Source of the DNA: Thiodiazotropha sp040791665
GTDB taxonomy: Bacteria > Pseudomonadota > Gammaproteobacteria > Chromatiales > Chromatiaceae
DNA: 64,000 nucleotides
Reading direction: 5' to 3'
NCBI GenBank assembly: GCA_040791665.1
Contig: JBFNNX010000023.1
Span: forward strand, 248,001 to 312,000
Shown: in pieces, positions 17,458-26,195 of the stretch
Layout: the number at the start of each line of letters is the position of its first letter
How positions within the stretch are numbered: position 1 is the first letter of the stretch
The notes under the pieces: generated by a model
The model's database searches: none
What the model saw: the letters and a program-made list of their open reading frames with translations, nothing else
What the model was told of the DNA's origin: nothing
Position numbers and translations under genes: made by a program

Positions 17458-18342
17458 ATGATCGACAGTACAATGACCCGGTTTGATTTCCATACGGCTT
17501 TTTCACGCACCATCGGCTGGGTAACGGAGGCGGAGCTGCAACGACTGCGCAACTCCCGTGTCGCCATCGCCGGTTTGGGAGGTGTTGGAGGCAGCCATCT
17601 ATTGACCCTGACCCGACTTGGCGTGGGGGGGTTCAATCTGGCTGACTTCGATACCTTTGCAGTGGAGAATTTCAATCGCCAGGCAGGCGCCAATCTCGAG
17701 ACAATCGACAGAGCCAAGCTCGATGTGTTGCTTGAGATGGCCCTGGCGATCAATCCCGAACTCGATATTAGTCAATTTCCGCAAGGAGTGAGCCCGGCGC
17801 AAGCTGAGGCGTTTCTATCGGATTGCGATCTCTATCTGGATGGACTGGACTTCTTCGCCCTCGAAGCGAGACGGGCTCTTTTTTCCGCCTGCGATCGGAT
17901 GAAGATTCCTGCAGTCACTGCCGCGCCCCTGGGGATGGGTTCGGCATTGCTCAATTTTTTACCTGGTGGAATGGACTTTGAAGCGTACTTTCAGCTGGAA
18001 GGAAGAGGCGAGCATCAGCAATATCTGCGATTTCTCGTCGGCCTGGCGCCAACCGCACTTCACGCCACCTATCTGGTATTACCCGAACGGATTGACCTCA
18101 TGGCCAAAAAGGGGCCTTCCACACCAATGGGATGCGAACTATGCGCGGGCCTTGCCGCGACCCAGGTATTGAAAATCCTGCTCCGTAGAGGGAAGGTTCT
18201 GGCCGCGCCATGGGGACTCCAATTCGATGCCTACCAAAACCGATTGCGCCGTACCTGGCGACCCGGCGGGAATCGCCACCCCATGCAACGCCTTGCAATC
18301 TGGTTGGGCGAAAGGCGATTATTGGGACGAAGCCATCGATAG
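17458..18342 (+). CDS. ThiF/MoeB-type E1-like adenylyltransferase
   Basis: This 294-residue protein has the E1 nucleotide-binding motif AGLGGVGGSHL (about 38-48), then LADFDTFAVENFNRQAGA (acidic residue plus N-x-x-R). It should adenylate the C-terminus of a ubiquitin-like or small peptide partner. A GCELCAG motif (about 223) could be half of a zinc site or hold the reactive cysteine. ATG at 17458 and ATG at 17473 are both possible. No ThiS, MoaD or JAMM partner is adjacent, so its substrate is unknown; stand-alone ThiF proteins of this kind are common but poorly studied. Confidence 0.85.
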   Translation: MIDSTMTRFDFHTAFSRTIGWVTEAELQRLRNSRVAIAGLGGVGGSHLLTLTRLGVGGFNLADFDTFAVENFNRQAGANLETIDRAKLDVLLEMALAINPELDISQFPQGVSPAQAEAFLSDCDLYLDGLDFFALEARRALFSACDRMKIPAVTAAPLGMGSALLNFLPGGMDFEAYFQLEGRGEHQQYLRFLVGLAPTALHATYLVLPERIDLMAKKGPSTPMGCELCAGLAATQVLKILLRRGKVLAAPWGLQFDAYQNRLRRTWRPGGNRHPMQRLAIWLGERRLLGRSHR

Positions 18343-18547
18343 GGGGTGTAACGTTTTAACCTGTAACATCCCACACAATATGACGACCAAGGCTTTAACC
18401 TTCTGATTTACAAGGCCTGAAGCAAGATAGACCTGACGACAGATGCTAAGCGCGTTCATCTTGTTACACCCATCATTCGGCTTTCCTGTTTCGATAAACC
18501 GCCCTATCTATCTGATTATCTTTCGTTAATCACAAATCCATTTGGTT

Positions 18548-18561
18548 GGCACAATTCGTGC
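18548..18561 (+). promoter_or_regulatory. possible sigma-54 promoter
   Basis: TTGGCACAATTCGTGC has GG (18548-18549) and GC (18560-18561) exactly ten bases apart and a perfect TTGGCAC -24 box. The -12 box is GTGC rather than TTGC. It would start transcription near 18573, upstream of the 74- and 37-residue genes. A sigma-54 activator gene lies just beyond them. Confidence 0.5.
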
Positions 18562-18614
18562 GCTTGATTGATGCAGATAGAGTTCAAATCCCTATGTGGA
18601 GGCAATGAAAATCA

Positions 18615-18839
18615 ATGAAACATCAAAAGCTGGTTAAAGAAATCAATTTCCTTCTAGACACCGTTGAAAAAAAGCGGGAAAAGCAACGGACAAAACTGAA
18701 GTGCTATCTCAGCCAAGTCAAAGCGGAGAAACAAAAATTGCGCAAGAAACTGACCAGGGAGAGTTCAACGGCGAATCGTAAAAAGCTGAAGAAGGAGCTG
18801 GATGCTGTGAATAAAGTCTACGGCATGCTCAACGGATAG
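18615..18839 (+). CDS. small basic coiled-coil protein, unknown
   Basis: This 74-residue protein is nearly all charged helix (VEKKREKQRTKLKCYLSQVKAEKQKLRKKL), about one third Lys/Arg, with one cysteine. It probably forms a coiled coil and may bind nucleic acid or a partner protein. I do not recognise a family. GGAGG at 18598-18602 is 12 bases before this ATG. An ATG at 18605 opens an 11-codon overlapping frame that could act as a leader. A possible sigma-54 promoter lies about 55 bases upstream. Confidence 0.6.
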   Translation: MKHQKLVKEINFLLDTVEKKREKQRTKLKCYLSQVKAEKQKLRKKLTRESSTANRKKLKKELDAVNKVYGMLNG

Positions 18840-18907
18840 CGCTATTACATCATCCCGTCACCCATAGCATGCCCTATTCAGTGACACCGTCAGACAGGAG
18901 CGAAAAA

Positions 18908-19021
18908 ATGCAGTCAAGAGACAATGCCGAAATAGTCAAACCTTCATTCAGTTTCTTTGTAATGCCAATGCTGTTTCTCATCGGTATGTTTTCCATTGTT
19001 GCGATACTGAGCCTGATCTAG
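18908..19021 (+). CDS. 37-residue single-span membrane peptide
   Basis: ATG at 18908 is preceded by AGGAG with ideal seven-base spacing. The product has a short polar N-terminus (MQSRDNAEIVKPS) and then one long hydrophobic helix (FFVMPMLFLIGMFSIVAILSLI). It looks like a genuine small membrane peptide. It follows the basic coiled-coil gene by 68 bases and a hairpin follows it, so the two may share a transcript. No family is recognised. Confidence 0.6.
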   Translation: MQSRDNAEIVKPSFSFFVMPMLFLIGMFSIVAILSLI

Positions 19022-19062
19022 GGGCTGTAACGGCTAACAATTTGTCATGTTGACAGCCCTTT
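19022..19062. terminator. possible bidirectional terminator
   Basis: GGGCTGT at 19022-19028 pairs with ACAGCCC at 19053-19059, followed by CTTTTAAT-type sequence. It lies between the converging 37-residue gene (+) and the sigma-54 activator gene (-). The 24-base loop makes it a modest terminator. Confidence 0.4.
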
Positions 19063-19064
19063 AA

Positions 19065-20471
19065 TCAGCGCCCCCGCATACGAGCTAAGCGTCTGTTTAG
19101 AGCGGGCCTCGAAATTCCCAACAGGGCGGCGGCTGTACCCTGATTTCCTCCCGCCCGGTTCAGCGCCTCTTCAATGTGCAACAGCTCCGCCTCTTTCAGG
19201 GTTGGAAAACGCCCTTCCATGGCGGCTGCCCCATCCGGTCTCTCTTCAGTAGCCACCTGCTGTAACTTGACCGTGTTGCGGAAACTCTCTATCCCAAGCA
19301 CCTGCCCCGATTTATGACGGGCTACCGCATCGAAGACCATCGCACGCAACTCTCGGATATTGCCTGGAAAATGATAGTTCGCAAGTAACGTCAACAATTC
19401 AGGACTCGCTTCAGGCATACGCTTGCCGAGGGAATCAGCGGCCTCTGAGATAAAGTAGGTCACCAGTGCAGGAATATCCTCGTTGCGCTCACGTAAAGGC
19501 GGTATATCCACTTGATGTACGCTCAGACGGTAGTAGAGGTCGGAGCGAAAGGACTCGGCAGACATGCGTTCATTCAGATTGCGGTTGGTCGCACACAGTA
19601 TTCTGGTGTTACAAACCTTGGCCATATCCGAACCCAGAGGATAGTAGCGCCGCTCCTGCAGAAGCCGAAGCAACTTAACCTGGGAGGCGTTTGTCAGGTC
19701 GCCTATTTCGTCAAGAAAAAGGGTGCCGCCCTCTGCTTTGGCAACCATCCCTTCTCGAGTTGTGTCCGCTCCGGAAAACGCACCTTTACGATGACCGAAC
19801 AGGGTATCCGAAAACAGGGTGTCATCCAGTCCAGCCGCATTGACCGGAACAAAAGCGCCCTTGCGATGACTCAATCGGTGAATGGCCTTTGCCAGCAGTT
19901 CCTTGCCGGTGCCTGTCTCACCCGTAATAAGCACAGGCTCAGTAGAGACTGCGATGGCCTCCAAATACTGGAATAGAGAGCGCATTTTCCGGCTGACTGT
20001 AACGATATTTGAAAATACCTCCCCATGCTCCAGCTGATCCGTCATCAGGCTGCGTCTGAGGGCGCTCACCTGTTGGCGTAAAGCCCTGACTTCCATCGCA
20101 TGTTTTACACTCGAGACGAAACGATTCTCCTCCACCGGTTTGACCAGGTAATCGAAGCCTCCCTCTTTCATACAGGCAACCGCAGTCTCCACCTCCTGGG
20201 TTGCGGTCATGACGATTACCGGAAGCTCCGGATGCTTCCTGACGATCTCCGGCAGCAACTGTGTCCCTGACAGATAAGGCATGAACAGATCCAATACCAC
20301 CACGGCTACATCCTGCTCAGCCAACAACGGCATTAATTCGCGGCTGTCCTCGAGGGTAAGCACCTCTTTGATACCCGCACTTTGCAGCACCATCTTGGAA
20401 CTGAACAGTACGCTGGATTCATCGTCCACCAATACAACCGGGAAAGCCATCTTCGGTTCATGCCCCATCAT
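19065..20471 (-). CDS. NtrC-family sigma-54 response regulator
   Basis: This 468-residue protein has a receiver domain (about 10-125; acceptor Asp in VVLDLFMP, about 61), an AAA+ sigma-54 activator domain (about 155-390), and a Fis-type helix-turn-helix (about 425-465). Walker A is GETGTGKE and Walker B is GGTLFLDEIGD. The sigma-54 contact loop reads GAFSGA (about 230) instead of the usual GAFTGA; this conservative T-to-S change may alter activation strength. It is the likely partner of the histidine kinase nine bases upstream on the same strand. Its targets may include the small genes at 18615-19021. Confidence 0.95.
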   Translation of the reverse strand: MMGHEPKMAFPVVLVDDESSVLFSSKMVLQSAGIKEVLTLEDSRELMPLLAEQDVAVVVLDLFMPYLSGTQLLPEIVRKHPELPVIVMTATQEVETAVACMKEGGFDYLVKPVEENRFVSSVKHAMEVRALRQQVSALRRSLMTDQLEHGEVFSNIVTVSRKMRSLFQYLEAIAVSTEPVLITGETGTGKELLAKAIHRLSHRKGAFVPVNAAGLDDTLFSDTLFGHRKGAFSGADTTREGMVAKAEGGTLFLDEIGDLTNASQVKLLRLLQERRYYPLGSDMAKVCNTRILCATNRNLNERMSAESFRSDLYYRLSVHQVDIPPLRERNEDIPALVTYFISEAADSLGKRMPEASPELLTLLANYHFPGNIRELRAMVFDAVARHKSGQVLGIESFRNTVKLQQVATEERPDGAAAMEGRFPTLKEAELLHIEEALNRAGGNQGTAAALLGISRPALNRRLARMRGR

Positions 20472-20480
20472 GTCGCACCC

Positions 20481-23099
20481 TCATACCTTCTGAATGACCG
20501 GGAAGTGGATTGTCACACAGGTCCCTTCACCCAACACCGATTCGAAATGCATACTGCCACCATGCCGCTCTACAATGGAACGTGATATGGATAGGCCCAA
20601 ACCGGTACCGCCGGCGTCTGTCCGGGTTGTGAAGAAGGGTTCCGTCAATTTACTCAGATCCCTCTCCGATATGCCTCGACCCTGATCGCGAATCGCCACC
20701 CATAAGTCACCTTCATCCTTATCGTAGCCAGCCTCTATTTTCACACCTTTGCCGCGATCAGGCAGGGCCTGCAATGCATTCAGCAAGACATTGATGAATA
20801 CCTGTTCGAGTTGTTGTGAATTTCCCTGCACCAGGGGTAGACCGTCCGGTATATTCGGGGAACAGTTATCGGTGAACTTCTGGATCTGATTGTGGAGAAT
20901 CATAACCGTCTCCTCCAGGACCTGCTGGATATCCACTTTTTCGGAGAGCTCACCGGCATCCTGCCGGGACATGTGCTTTAGGTTTTGTACGATGCGACGA
21001 ATGCGGTCTGAGTTTCCGGTTATTCCCGTGAGGAGTTGCTGAAAACTCTCCCTGGCCTCTGAGAAGGGCATGCCGCCCAGCGCAAAATTGCCATGTGTTT
21101 CATAATATTCATTCAATATGGGTGTGATATCCTGCCAGGCCCGTGAAATCAACGATGCATTGAACTGTATGGCATTGTTGGGGTTATTAATCTCATGCGC
21201 CACACCGGCGGCCAGCACGCCGATGGAGGCGAGACGGGCGTTACGCAGCGCCTGAGCCTGCAGCGTACGCTTTTCAGTGACATCACCGGCAATCACCATC
21301 GCGGCCGTCACCGCACCCTCGCTACTGGATATGGGTACAATGCGCCCCTCCCAATAGGTGCCATCATCTGTCGAATATTGAAAATTTCGGGTGCTTCCCT
21401 TGCGGAATACCTTTTTCAACGCTTTGCGGAACCATTTACGGAAATCTCTCGGCATCAGCGCCAGGGAGTTTCGTCCCACCGCCCTCTCTGCCGGCAGTGC
21501 CGGAATCGACCGGTTCATCAATAGGATCTTGCCCTTGCGGTCGACAGTCATGATAATGTCAGGTGTCTGTTGGAACAGATCCCTCAACTTGGCCTCGGAT
21601 TCTCGCAGCGCCTCGTCAGCCAGCTTTCGTTCGGTTATATCCTCGATAAACCCTACCAGGCGGTAAATCCGCTCATCCTTGTCACGTACCGCAAATCCTC
21701 GTGTTCGCACCCATCGCAGATTACCGTCTGCTCGTTGAATCCGATGTGTGACCTCAATATCTCCACCCTCGTGGCTGATACGTTGCAGCGCCTCGCTTAA
21801 TTTCAACCGGTCTTCGGGATAGGCTGCATCGAGTAAGGATTGGCGTTTGATATCACTGGTGATACCCAGCATCCTGCCGTAGGTTGGACTGAGATAGAGC
21901 AATCCGCCCTCATTCACCGCCGTGGACCAAAACGCCTCGTCCACAGTCTCTGTCATCTGCCGGAACAACTCTTCCCGCTCGACCAGCTGCAGTTCCATGG
22001 CCGAGCGCTGTCGAATATTCTCACGTATTCTGGCCAGATAGAATGACAACAACAGGGTAAACAGCAATCCTGCTATCAACACCATCCAAGGGCCTTCCTG
22101 AAACGCCTCGGCGCTACGGAACATATTGGTCCGGCCGCAGATGATCGCCAGTACCCGATCAGCGATCCGGACGCGTTCCATGACCTTCGCCTCATCCGTG
22201 TCATTCATCCAGCCCTCGTACTCGCCTGCCCCGATTCGCCTGGGAGAGAGGCGGCTGGTGTAGAAATGTAAAAAACGCTCGTCGTGCGGCGCCGACTCAT
22301 CCAGGATCAGGATTTCCACACCCCGCGGTTCCAGTAACGATATGGCGGCGTTAGTCAGGCTGGCAAGGCGAAAAAAACCCACAACGAATCCACTCAGGTT
22401 TGCACGGCGCTGGTTTACCGTATCAGTTGCTTTACTCCCGACAAACACCGGGCTGGCGACCATGAAACCGTATTCAACGCCTTCCTGAGATACCGGGTAT
22501 GCGATTCTTCCGCTCGCTTCCATCCGACCCAGATCTCTGGCGCGCGACAAGGCGTCGGCAAATTTGGGTATTGATCCCAGGTCAAATCCAAACGGTATGG
22601 TGTCACTGCTCTCAGGAGTGACATGGCTCACCGGAAAATATTCTGCGCGTTCGCCAGCAGGCAGCAGCTCGAAATGTCCGTCACCTTCAGAGATTTGAAA
22701 GGTTTCACTAGCCGATGTAACTGAGGCTTCGAATCGATCCCGATCCGTACCCCTAACCCGCGGCGCCCAGATCAACGCTTGAACACCCCGGTATCGATCC
22801 AACAAGGAGCCGGCGAACAGTTGAAACTCCTCACCCTTGACTTCACCGGATGCCATGACATGGTCGCGAAGCGTAGTCACCGCAAGCATACTGTTATCTA
22901 TGCCATGCGTCAGGGCACGGATGCGATTGTGCGCAACCCATTCGAAGTCCAGCATGTTGTGAGCCTCCAGCTGTTGCCGCATCAGCAGCATAGCGGCAAA
23001 CGAGAGGCTCAAACCCACGATGGCAACCAGCCAGACGACACTGTTCTCTCGACCGAACAGCGGGCGGAAAGGATCAGATATTCGTTTTCCCTGACTCAT
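20481..23099 (-). CDS. CHASE-PAS sensor histidine kinase
   Basis: This 872-residue inner-membrane kinase has a transmembrane helix at about 20-42, a periplasmic CHASE domain (about 75-290), and a second helix (about 330-352). Two or more PAS/PAC domains follow (about 375-500 and 505-620), then HisKA with the phospho-acceptor in GVAHEINNPNNAI (about H636), and an HATPase domain (about 745-868, with IRDQGRGI and GTGLGLSISRSI). CHASE domains sense small extracellular molecules. The HEINNP-type sensor is typical of partners of NtrC-like regulators, one of which is encoded nine bases downstream. Confidence 0.95.
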   Translation of the reverse strand: MSQGKRISDPFRPLFGRENSVVWLVAIVGLSLSFAAMLLMRQQLEAHNMLDFEWVAHNRIRALTHGIDNSMLAVTTLRDHVMASGEVKGEEFQLFAGSLLDRYRGVQALIWAPRVRGTDRDRFEASVTSASETFQISEGDGHFELLPAGERAEYFPVSHVTPESSDTIPFGFDLGSIPKFADALSRARDLGRMEASGRIAYPVSQEGVEYGFMVASPVFVGSKATDTVNQRRANLSGFVVGFFRLASLTNAAISLLEPRGVEILILDESAPHDERFLHFYTSRLSPRRIGAGEYEGWMNDTDEAKVMERVRIADRVLAIICGRTNMFRSAEAFQEGPWMVLIAGLLFTLLLSFYLARIRENIRQRSAMELQLVEREELFRQMTETVDEAFWSTAVNEGGLLYLSPTYGRMLGITSDIKRQSLLDAAYPEDRLKLSEALQRISHEGGDIEVTHRIQRADGNLRWVRTRGFAVRDKDERIYRLVGFIEDITERKLADEALRESEAKLRDLFQQTPDIIMTVDRKGKILLMNRSIPALPAERAVGRNSLALMPRDFRKWFRKALKKVFRKGSTRNFQYSTDDGTYWEGRIVPISSSEGAVTAAMVIAGDVTEKRTLQAQALRNARLASIGVLAAGVAHEINNPNNAIQFNASLISRAWQDITPILNEYYETHGNFALGGMPFSEARESFQQLLTGITGNSDRIRRIVQNLKHMSRQDAGELSEKVDIQQVLEETVMILHNQIQKFTDNCSPNIPDGLPLVQGNSQQLEQVFINVLLNALQALPDRGKGVKIEAGYDKDEGDLWVAIRDQGRGISERDLSKLTEPFFTTRTDAGGTGLGLSISRSIVERHGGSMHFESVLGEGTCVTIHFPVIQKV

Positions 23100-23172
23100 A
23101 GAGTGTTTAGTGTAGCGCTGTTTGGAAAAGATTTACCTTTCCCATTACAACGCACTCCGTATCAACACTCCC

Positions 23173-23472
23173 ATGAATGATGATATGGACCTCTCACGAC
23201 TTCGAGCCATGGTCAACATACAGCTTTTCGATCAATTCATGAATAACAGCCCATCCAATGACCAGGAGTACGTTATAAATACCTATATATCAGGGCTCGG
23301 CCTCAACCAGAGGGAATCGTCGGGATACCCCACAATGGCAAATTCCGGATTGAACATGGAAGCCACCCAGTATCAGGAATACAAACAACAATGGCTACAG
23401 AGCGTATGGGTAACCGGTCGCTACGACTCTACTTTGCATCAATGGCCGAGGGTCTGGATGAATTCTTCATAG
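23173..23472 (+). CDS. possible small protein of unknown function
   Basis: A frame of 99 residues opens at an ATG whose first segment (MDLSRLRAMVNIQLFDQFMNN, from the fifth residue) looks like a genuine amphipathic N-terminus. The rest is polar and lacks motifs. The Shine-Dalgarno is poor, and the last 34 bases run into the 3' end of the convergent PAS gene. It could be real, a truncated gene, or chance. The gap it occupies would otherwise hold no gene. Confidence 0.35.
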   Translation: MNDDMDLSRLRAMVNIQLFDQFMNNSPSNDQEYVINTYISGLGLNQRESSGYPTMANSGLNMEATQYQEYKQQWLQSVWVTGRYDSTLHQWPRVWMNSS

Positions 23473-23963
23473 GTCGTTTTTTTGCTCTTCAGCAGATCCA
23501 TCAGCCACTGCATCGATGCGTTGGGGGCATCGCGCGCACCGGCCTGTTGCTCGATCCTCATCATCTCCTGGTAGATGGGCATCATGGCTTCGACGCCTTT
23601 CCTGCTGGGTTTCCGGCGAACCGAAAAATAACCGATGGGATTATTCCTACTGTCGTAATCGACCGTTACATTCGCATAAACCCAATAGAAGTCGCCGCTT
23701 TTCGCCATATTCTTGACATAGGCGAAACACTCATGTCCCGACTCGATCACATTCCACAACAGGCGAAAGACACCCCTCGGCATATCGGGATGACGAATAA
23801 TATTGTGCTGCACACCGAGCAGCTCCTGCTCATGGTAACCGGCAATCTTCATAAAGATACGGTTTGCATAGGTTATGCGTCCCTTCAAATCAGTCTTGGA
23901 GACGATGAAATCGTGCTCATCCATAACGATTTCCCGATCAGTCGGCGTAATAGCTCGCTTCAT
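23439..23963 (-). CDS. PAS-domain protein (Aer-like sensor module)
   Basis: This 174-residue soluble protein consists of one PAS domain (about 15-125). ITYANRIFMKIAGY, NIIRHPDMPRGVF and GDFYWVYANVTVDYD match the FAD- or ligand-binding PAS of Aer-type aerotaxis sensors. A helical tail follows. It has no output domain of its own. It starts 13 bases after the chemoreceptor gene on the same strand, so it probably feeds redox or energy signals to that receptor. A decayed second copy lies on the other side of the same receptor. Confidence 0.88.
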   Translation of the reverse strand: MKRAITPTDREIVMDEHDFIVSKTDLKGRITYANRIFMKIAGYHEQELLGVQHNIIRHPDMPRGVFRLLWNVIESGHECFAYVKNMAKSGDFYWVYANVTVDYDSRNNPIGYFSVRRKPSRKGVEAMMPIYQEMMRIEQQAGARDAPNASMQWLMDLLKSKKTTYEEFIQTLGH

Positions 23964-23976
23964 GGTCGCACCCCTG

Positions 23977-25428
23977 CTAATTGTGTTTTTCAGAAATCAT
24001 GGTATCGATGCGCTCCATCACCTGGTCACTTGCATGCTCCATCTCCGTGTAAGTGTCGATAATCTGTTTCTGCAGTTGCTGATCCTTTTGCCAATCCTCA
24101 GACAGGTAGTTGAGTGCCGCATGGCCATGGCTGTGTACCGCCGAGTGCGGCGTCTCGAGTTGCTTGAAGGCTTGCAGGTGGCCGAAGCTTTCCTTGCCGA
24201 TACCACCGTAATACCATTTGCCAAGCCGGCAATTATGGTGATCCACCAGCACGGCCTGGGCATCGGGATTATCGGTTCCCGCATAAAACGATTTGTAGGC
24301 CTTCTGTTTGTAGATCATGTGATCCACTTTGATGAGAGAGGCATAGCAGATGTCATGTGCATAGTTGACAGAGGTATAGGTCTTTTGCGCCCTATCCGAG
24401 AAGTGACTGAAACTGGTGCTCATCTCCTCCACGGCATTCTGCACACTGTTCGCCATTTCCAGCATTTCGTTGGAATTGGTCTGCATCACTGCGGTTTCAC
24501 TTTGAAAGGTGGTTACAACATCGCGAATTTCGTCTGTCGCCTTCTTGGTGCTTTTGGCCAGTTTTTTCACCTCGTCCGCCACTACCGCGAAACCACGGCC
24601 GTGCTCACCGGCACGCGCCGCTTCGATGGAGGCGTTGAGGGCCAACAGGTTGGTCTTATCGGCAATCTCGCCGATCATGCCCAGGATGCCGGTAATCTCA
24701 TCACTCATGGTATTGAGTTGCCCCATGGTCTGGTGACTCTGTTCTATCAGACCGAGGGTTCTGGTCTGGGAATCGACAACATGGGATACCGCCCCTTGAT
24801 TCTCCTGGGCCTTTTGCATGTTGTCGGTCGCTATGGCCGAGACTTTCTGCATTTCATCGGTGATACGCGTCAGATCATTTTGGCTCAGCAAGAGATTGCT
24901 CATGGTCTGGCTGGTATTCAGTTCCTGCAACTCAGCCGCCATCTCGTTCTGTTTGATATAGGTTGCGTTATCCGACATCGCGTCCAGCGATTCATTGATA
25001 CGCGCCAGGGTCTTTTCCAATTCACCATGCAAACCTGCAGGTAAGGTGCGACGATAATAGTGACCTTGCGAGACGAGTTCAAAACTGGTCTTGACCTCTC
25101 TGAAGAAGGTTTCCAACTGATCCAGCGATTCATTCAGATTCCATGCGATATGCCCGGCTTCTCCCATCCAGGGGACCCTGGTGATGCGTGATGTGAACTG
25201 CCCCTCAAGCATCTCCGTCAACACTCTGTCGATTTCCCGCATAACATAGAATGGCATCTTCATCCGATACCCGATCACCATCGCAGTCGCGATTGAAAGC
25301 AAAGGAAACAACCAAAGCCAGTGTTGATAACCACCCGACAAATGCACCGATAGAATGGTCAATAGATTCAGGGTAACAAAAACCGCCACATAGACCTTCA
25401 GCCTAGTGGCCAAGTACAATCGTTTCAT
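23977..25428 (-). CDS. methyl-accepting chemotaxis protein with CZB domain
   Basis: This 483-residue receptor has two adjacent transmembrane helices (about 12-50) with almost no periplasmic loop. HAMP-like sequence and a signalling hairpin (about 200-330) follow; the tip ADKTNLLALNASIEAARAGEHGRGFAVVADEVKKLA is intact. The C-terminal CZB zinc-binding domain (about 365-470) shows the HHNCRLGKWYY and HSHG motifs. CZB receptors respond to zinc or hypochlorite-type oxidants. It lacks an external sensing domain, so input may come from the adjacent PAS protein. Its first 26 bases overlap the end of the decayed PAS gene. Confidence 0.94.
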   Translation of the reverse strand: MKRLYLATRLKVYVAVFVTLNLLTILSVHLSGGYQHWLWLFPLLSIATAMVIGYRMKMPFYVMREIDRVLTEMLEGQFTSRITRVPWMGEAGHIAWNLNESLDQLETFFREVKTSFELVSQGHYYRRTLPAGLHGELEKTLARINESLDAMSDNATYIKQNEMAAELQELNTSQTMSNLLLSQNDLTRITDEMQKVSAIATDNMQKAQENQGAVSHVVDSQTRTLGLIEQSHQTMGQLNTMSDEITGILGMIGEIADKTNLLALNASIEAARAGEHGRGFAVVADEVKKLAKSTKKATDEIRDVVTTFQSETAVMQTNSNEMLEMANSVQNAVEEMSTSFSHFSDRAQKTYTSVNYAHDICYASLIKVDHMIYKQKAYKSFYAGTDNPDAQAVLVDHHNCRLGKWYYGGIGKESFGHLQAFKQLETPHSAVHSHGHAALNYLSEDWQKDQQLQKQIIDTYTEMEHASDQVMERIDTMISEKHN

Positions 25429-25923
25429 AACTCTTAAACCCTTCCACGTTAATGACTTGATTCAGTAACGTGGCTGATGCATCAATGGCACGCCGCGAAC
25501 CAGACTGTTGCTCTGTTCTCAACAACCTCAAATAGAGTTGCGAGAAATAGTCTAGGGCTTGCTGATTCGGTCTTCGCCGCACGGAGAAATAACCCTAATC
25601 TCTCCTCGCCCGTCAAAATCGGGAGAAAAATTCGCTAACGCCCTATAGTGATCACCTTTTCTACAGAGGTTATTGACATACGCGAAACACTTTTCTCCTC
25701 TCGCAATGGTCTCCCAACGCTTTTTGAAAACACCACGCGGCATATCCGGGTGGCGGATGACACTGTGCTGCTTGCCTATCGGTTCGCTTTCACTGAAACC
25801 GCTGATACGCATGAACTCCCGGTTTTCTTACCTGATTCTCCCTTTGGTATCTGTTGTTGAGACGATAAAGTCATTGTTTTCCAGAACAACTTCCCTGCCT
25901 GTCGGCGCAATACTTCCTTTCAT
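25403..25923 (-). pseudogene. decayed paralogue of the PAS-domain protein
   Basis: From ATG at 25923 the translation MKGSIAPTGREVVLENNDFIVS parallels the intact PAS protein at 23439. An in-frame TAA replaces the Tyr codon of the TYANR motif after 31 codons. The frame then resumes through HSVIRHPDMPRGVF and CFAYVNNL. A frameshift near 25590 moves it to a frame reading GYFSVRRRPNQQAL, then RTEQQSG and finally ETIVLGH, matching the intact copy's GYFSVRRKP, RIEQQAG and IQTLGH. The end overlaps the receptor start. One nonsense change and one frameshift are thus enough to break it, so the decay is recent. Confidence 0.85.
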
Positions 25924-26025
25924 CTCATGCTTCGGAATTCCAACAGTTTTCCGGCAAGCTGCAATAATCTATATCGCCTGTTGGGACAAGAACTTTAAGT
26001 TCACCGGATGCATGCGAACCCGAAC

Positions 26026-26049
26026 CATATACCTATAAATAGGTATATG
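26026..26049. promoter_or_regulatory. perfect palindrome upstream of the SIMPL gene
   Basis: CATATACCTA at 26026-26035 and TAGGTATATG at 26040-26049 form a perfect 10-bp inverted repeat with a four-base spacer. It has no T-run. It lies between the decayed PAS gene and the SIMPL-domain gene and looks like a dimeric regulator's operator. Confidence 0.4.
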
Positions 26050-26195
26050 CCGGCAGTTGCAGGTATTGAACAGACGAATACTGTAGCATTGTGCGACGGG
26101 GTCGGAAGCCGGACACTGAGAGAATGGATCGGAGCGGCTGATCGCAGCCGATCCATGCAGTACAACATAACCAGAATCGACCTACAGGAGATTGT

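Noticed and set aside
18344..18471. GGGTGTAAC at 18344 and GTTACACCC at 18463 as ends of an insertion element
   Set aside because: Only nine bases match, no target duplication is seen and the interior is featureless.
19065..23099. PrsK/PrsR regulators of PEP-CTERM genes
   Set aside because: The kinase has a CHASE domain and PAS repeats rather than the multi-helix membrane part of PrsK, so I keep the general two-component call.
23875..25044. A 389-codon plus-strand frame opposite the CZB chemoreceptor
   Set aside because: The minus strand carries the unmistakable chemoreceptor hairpin; the plus frame is its reverse-frame shadow.
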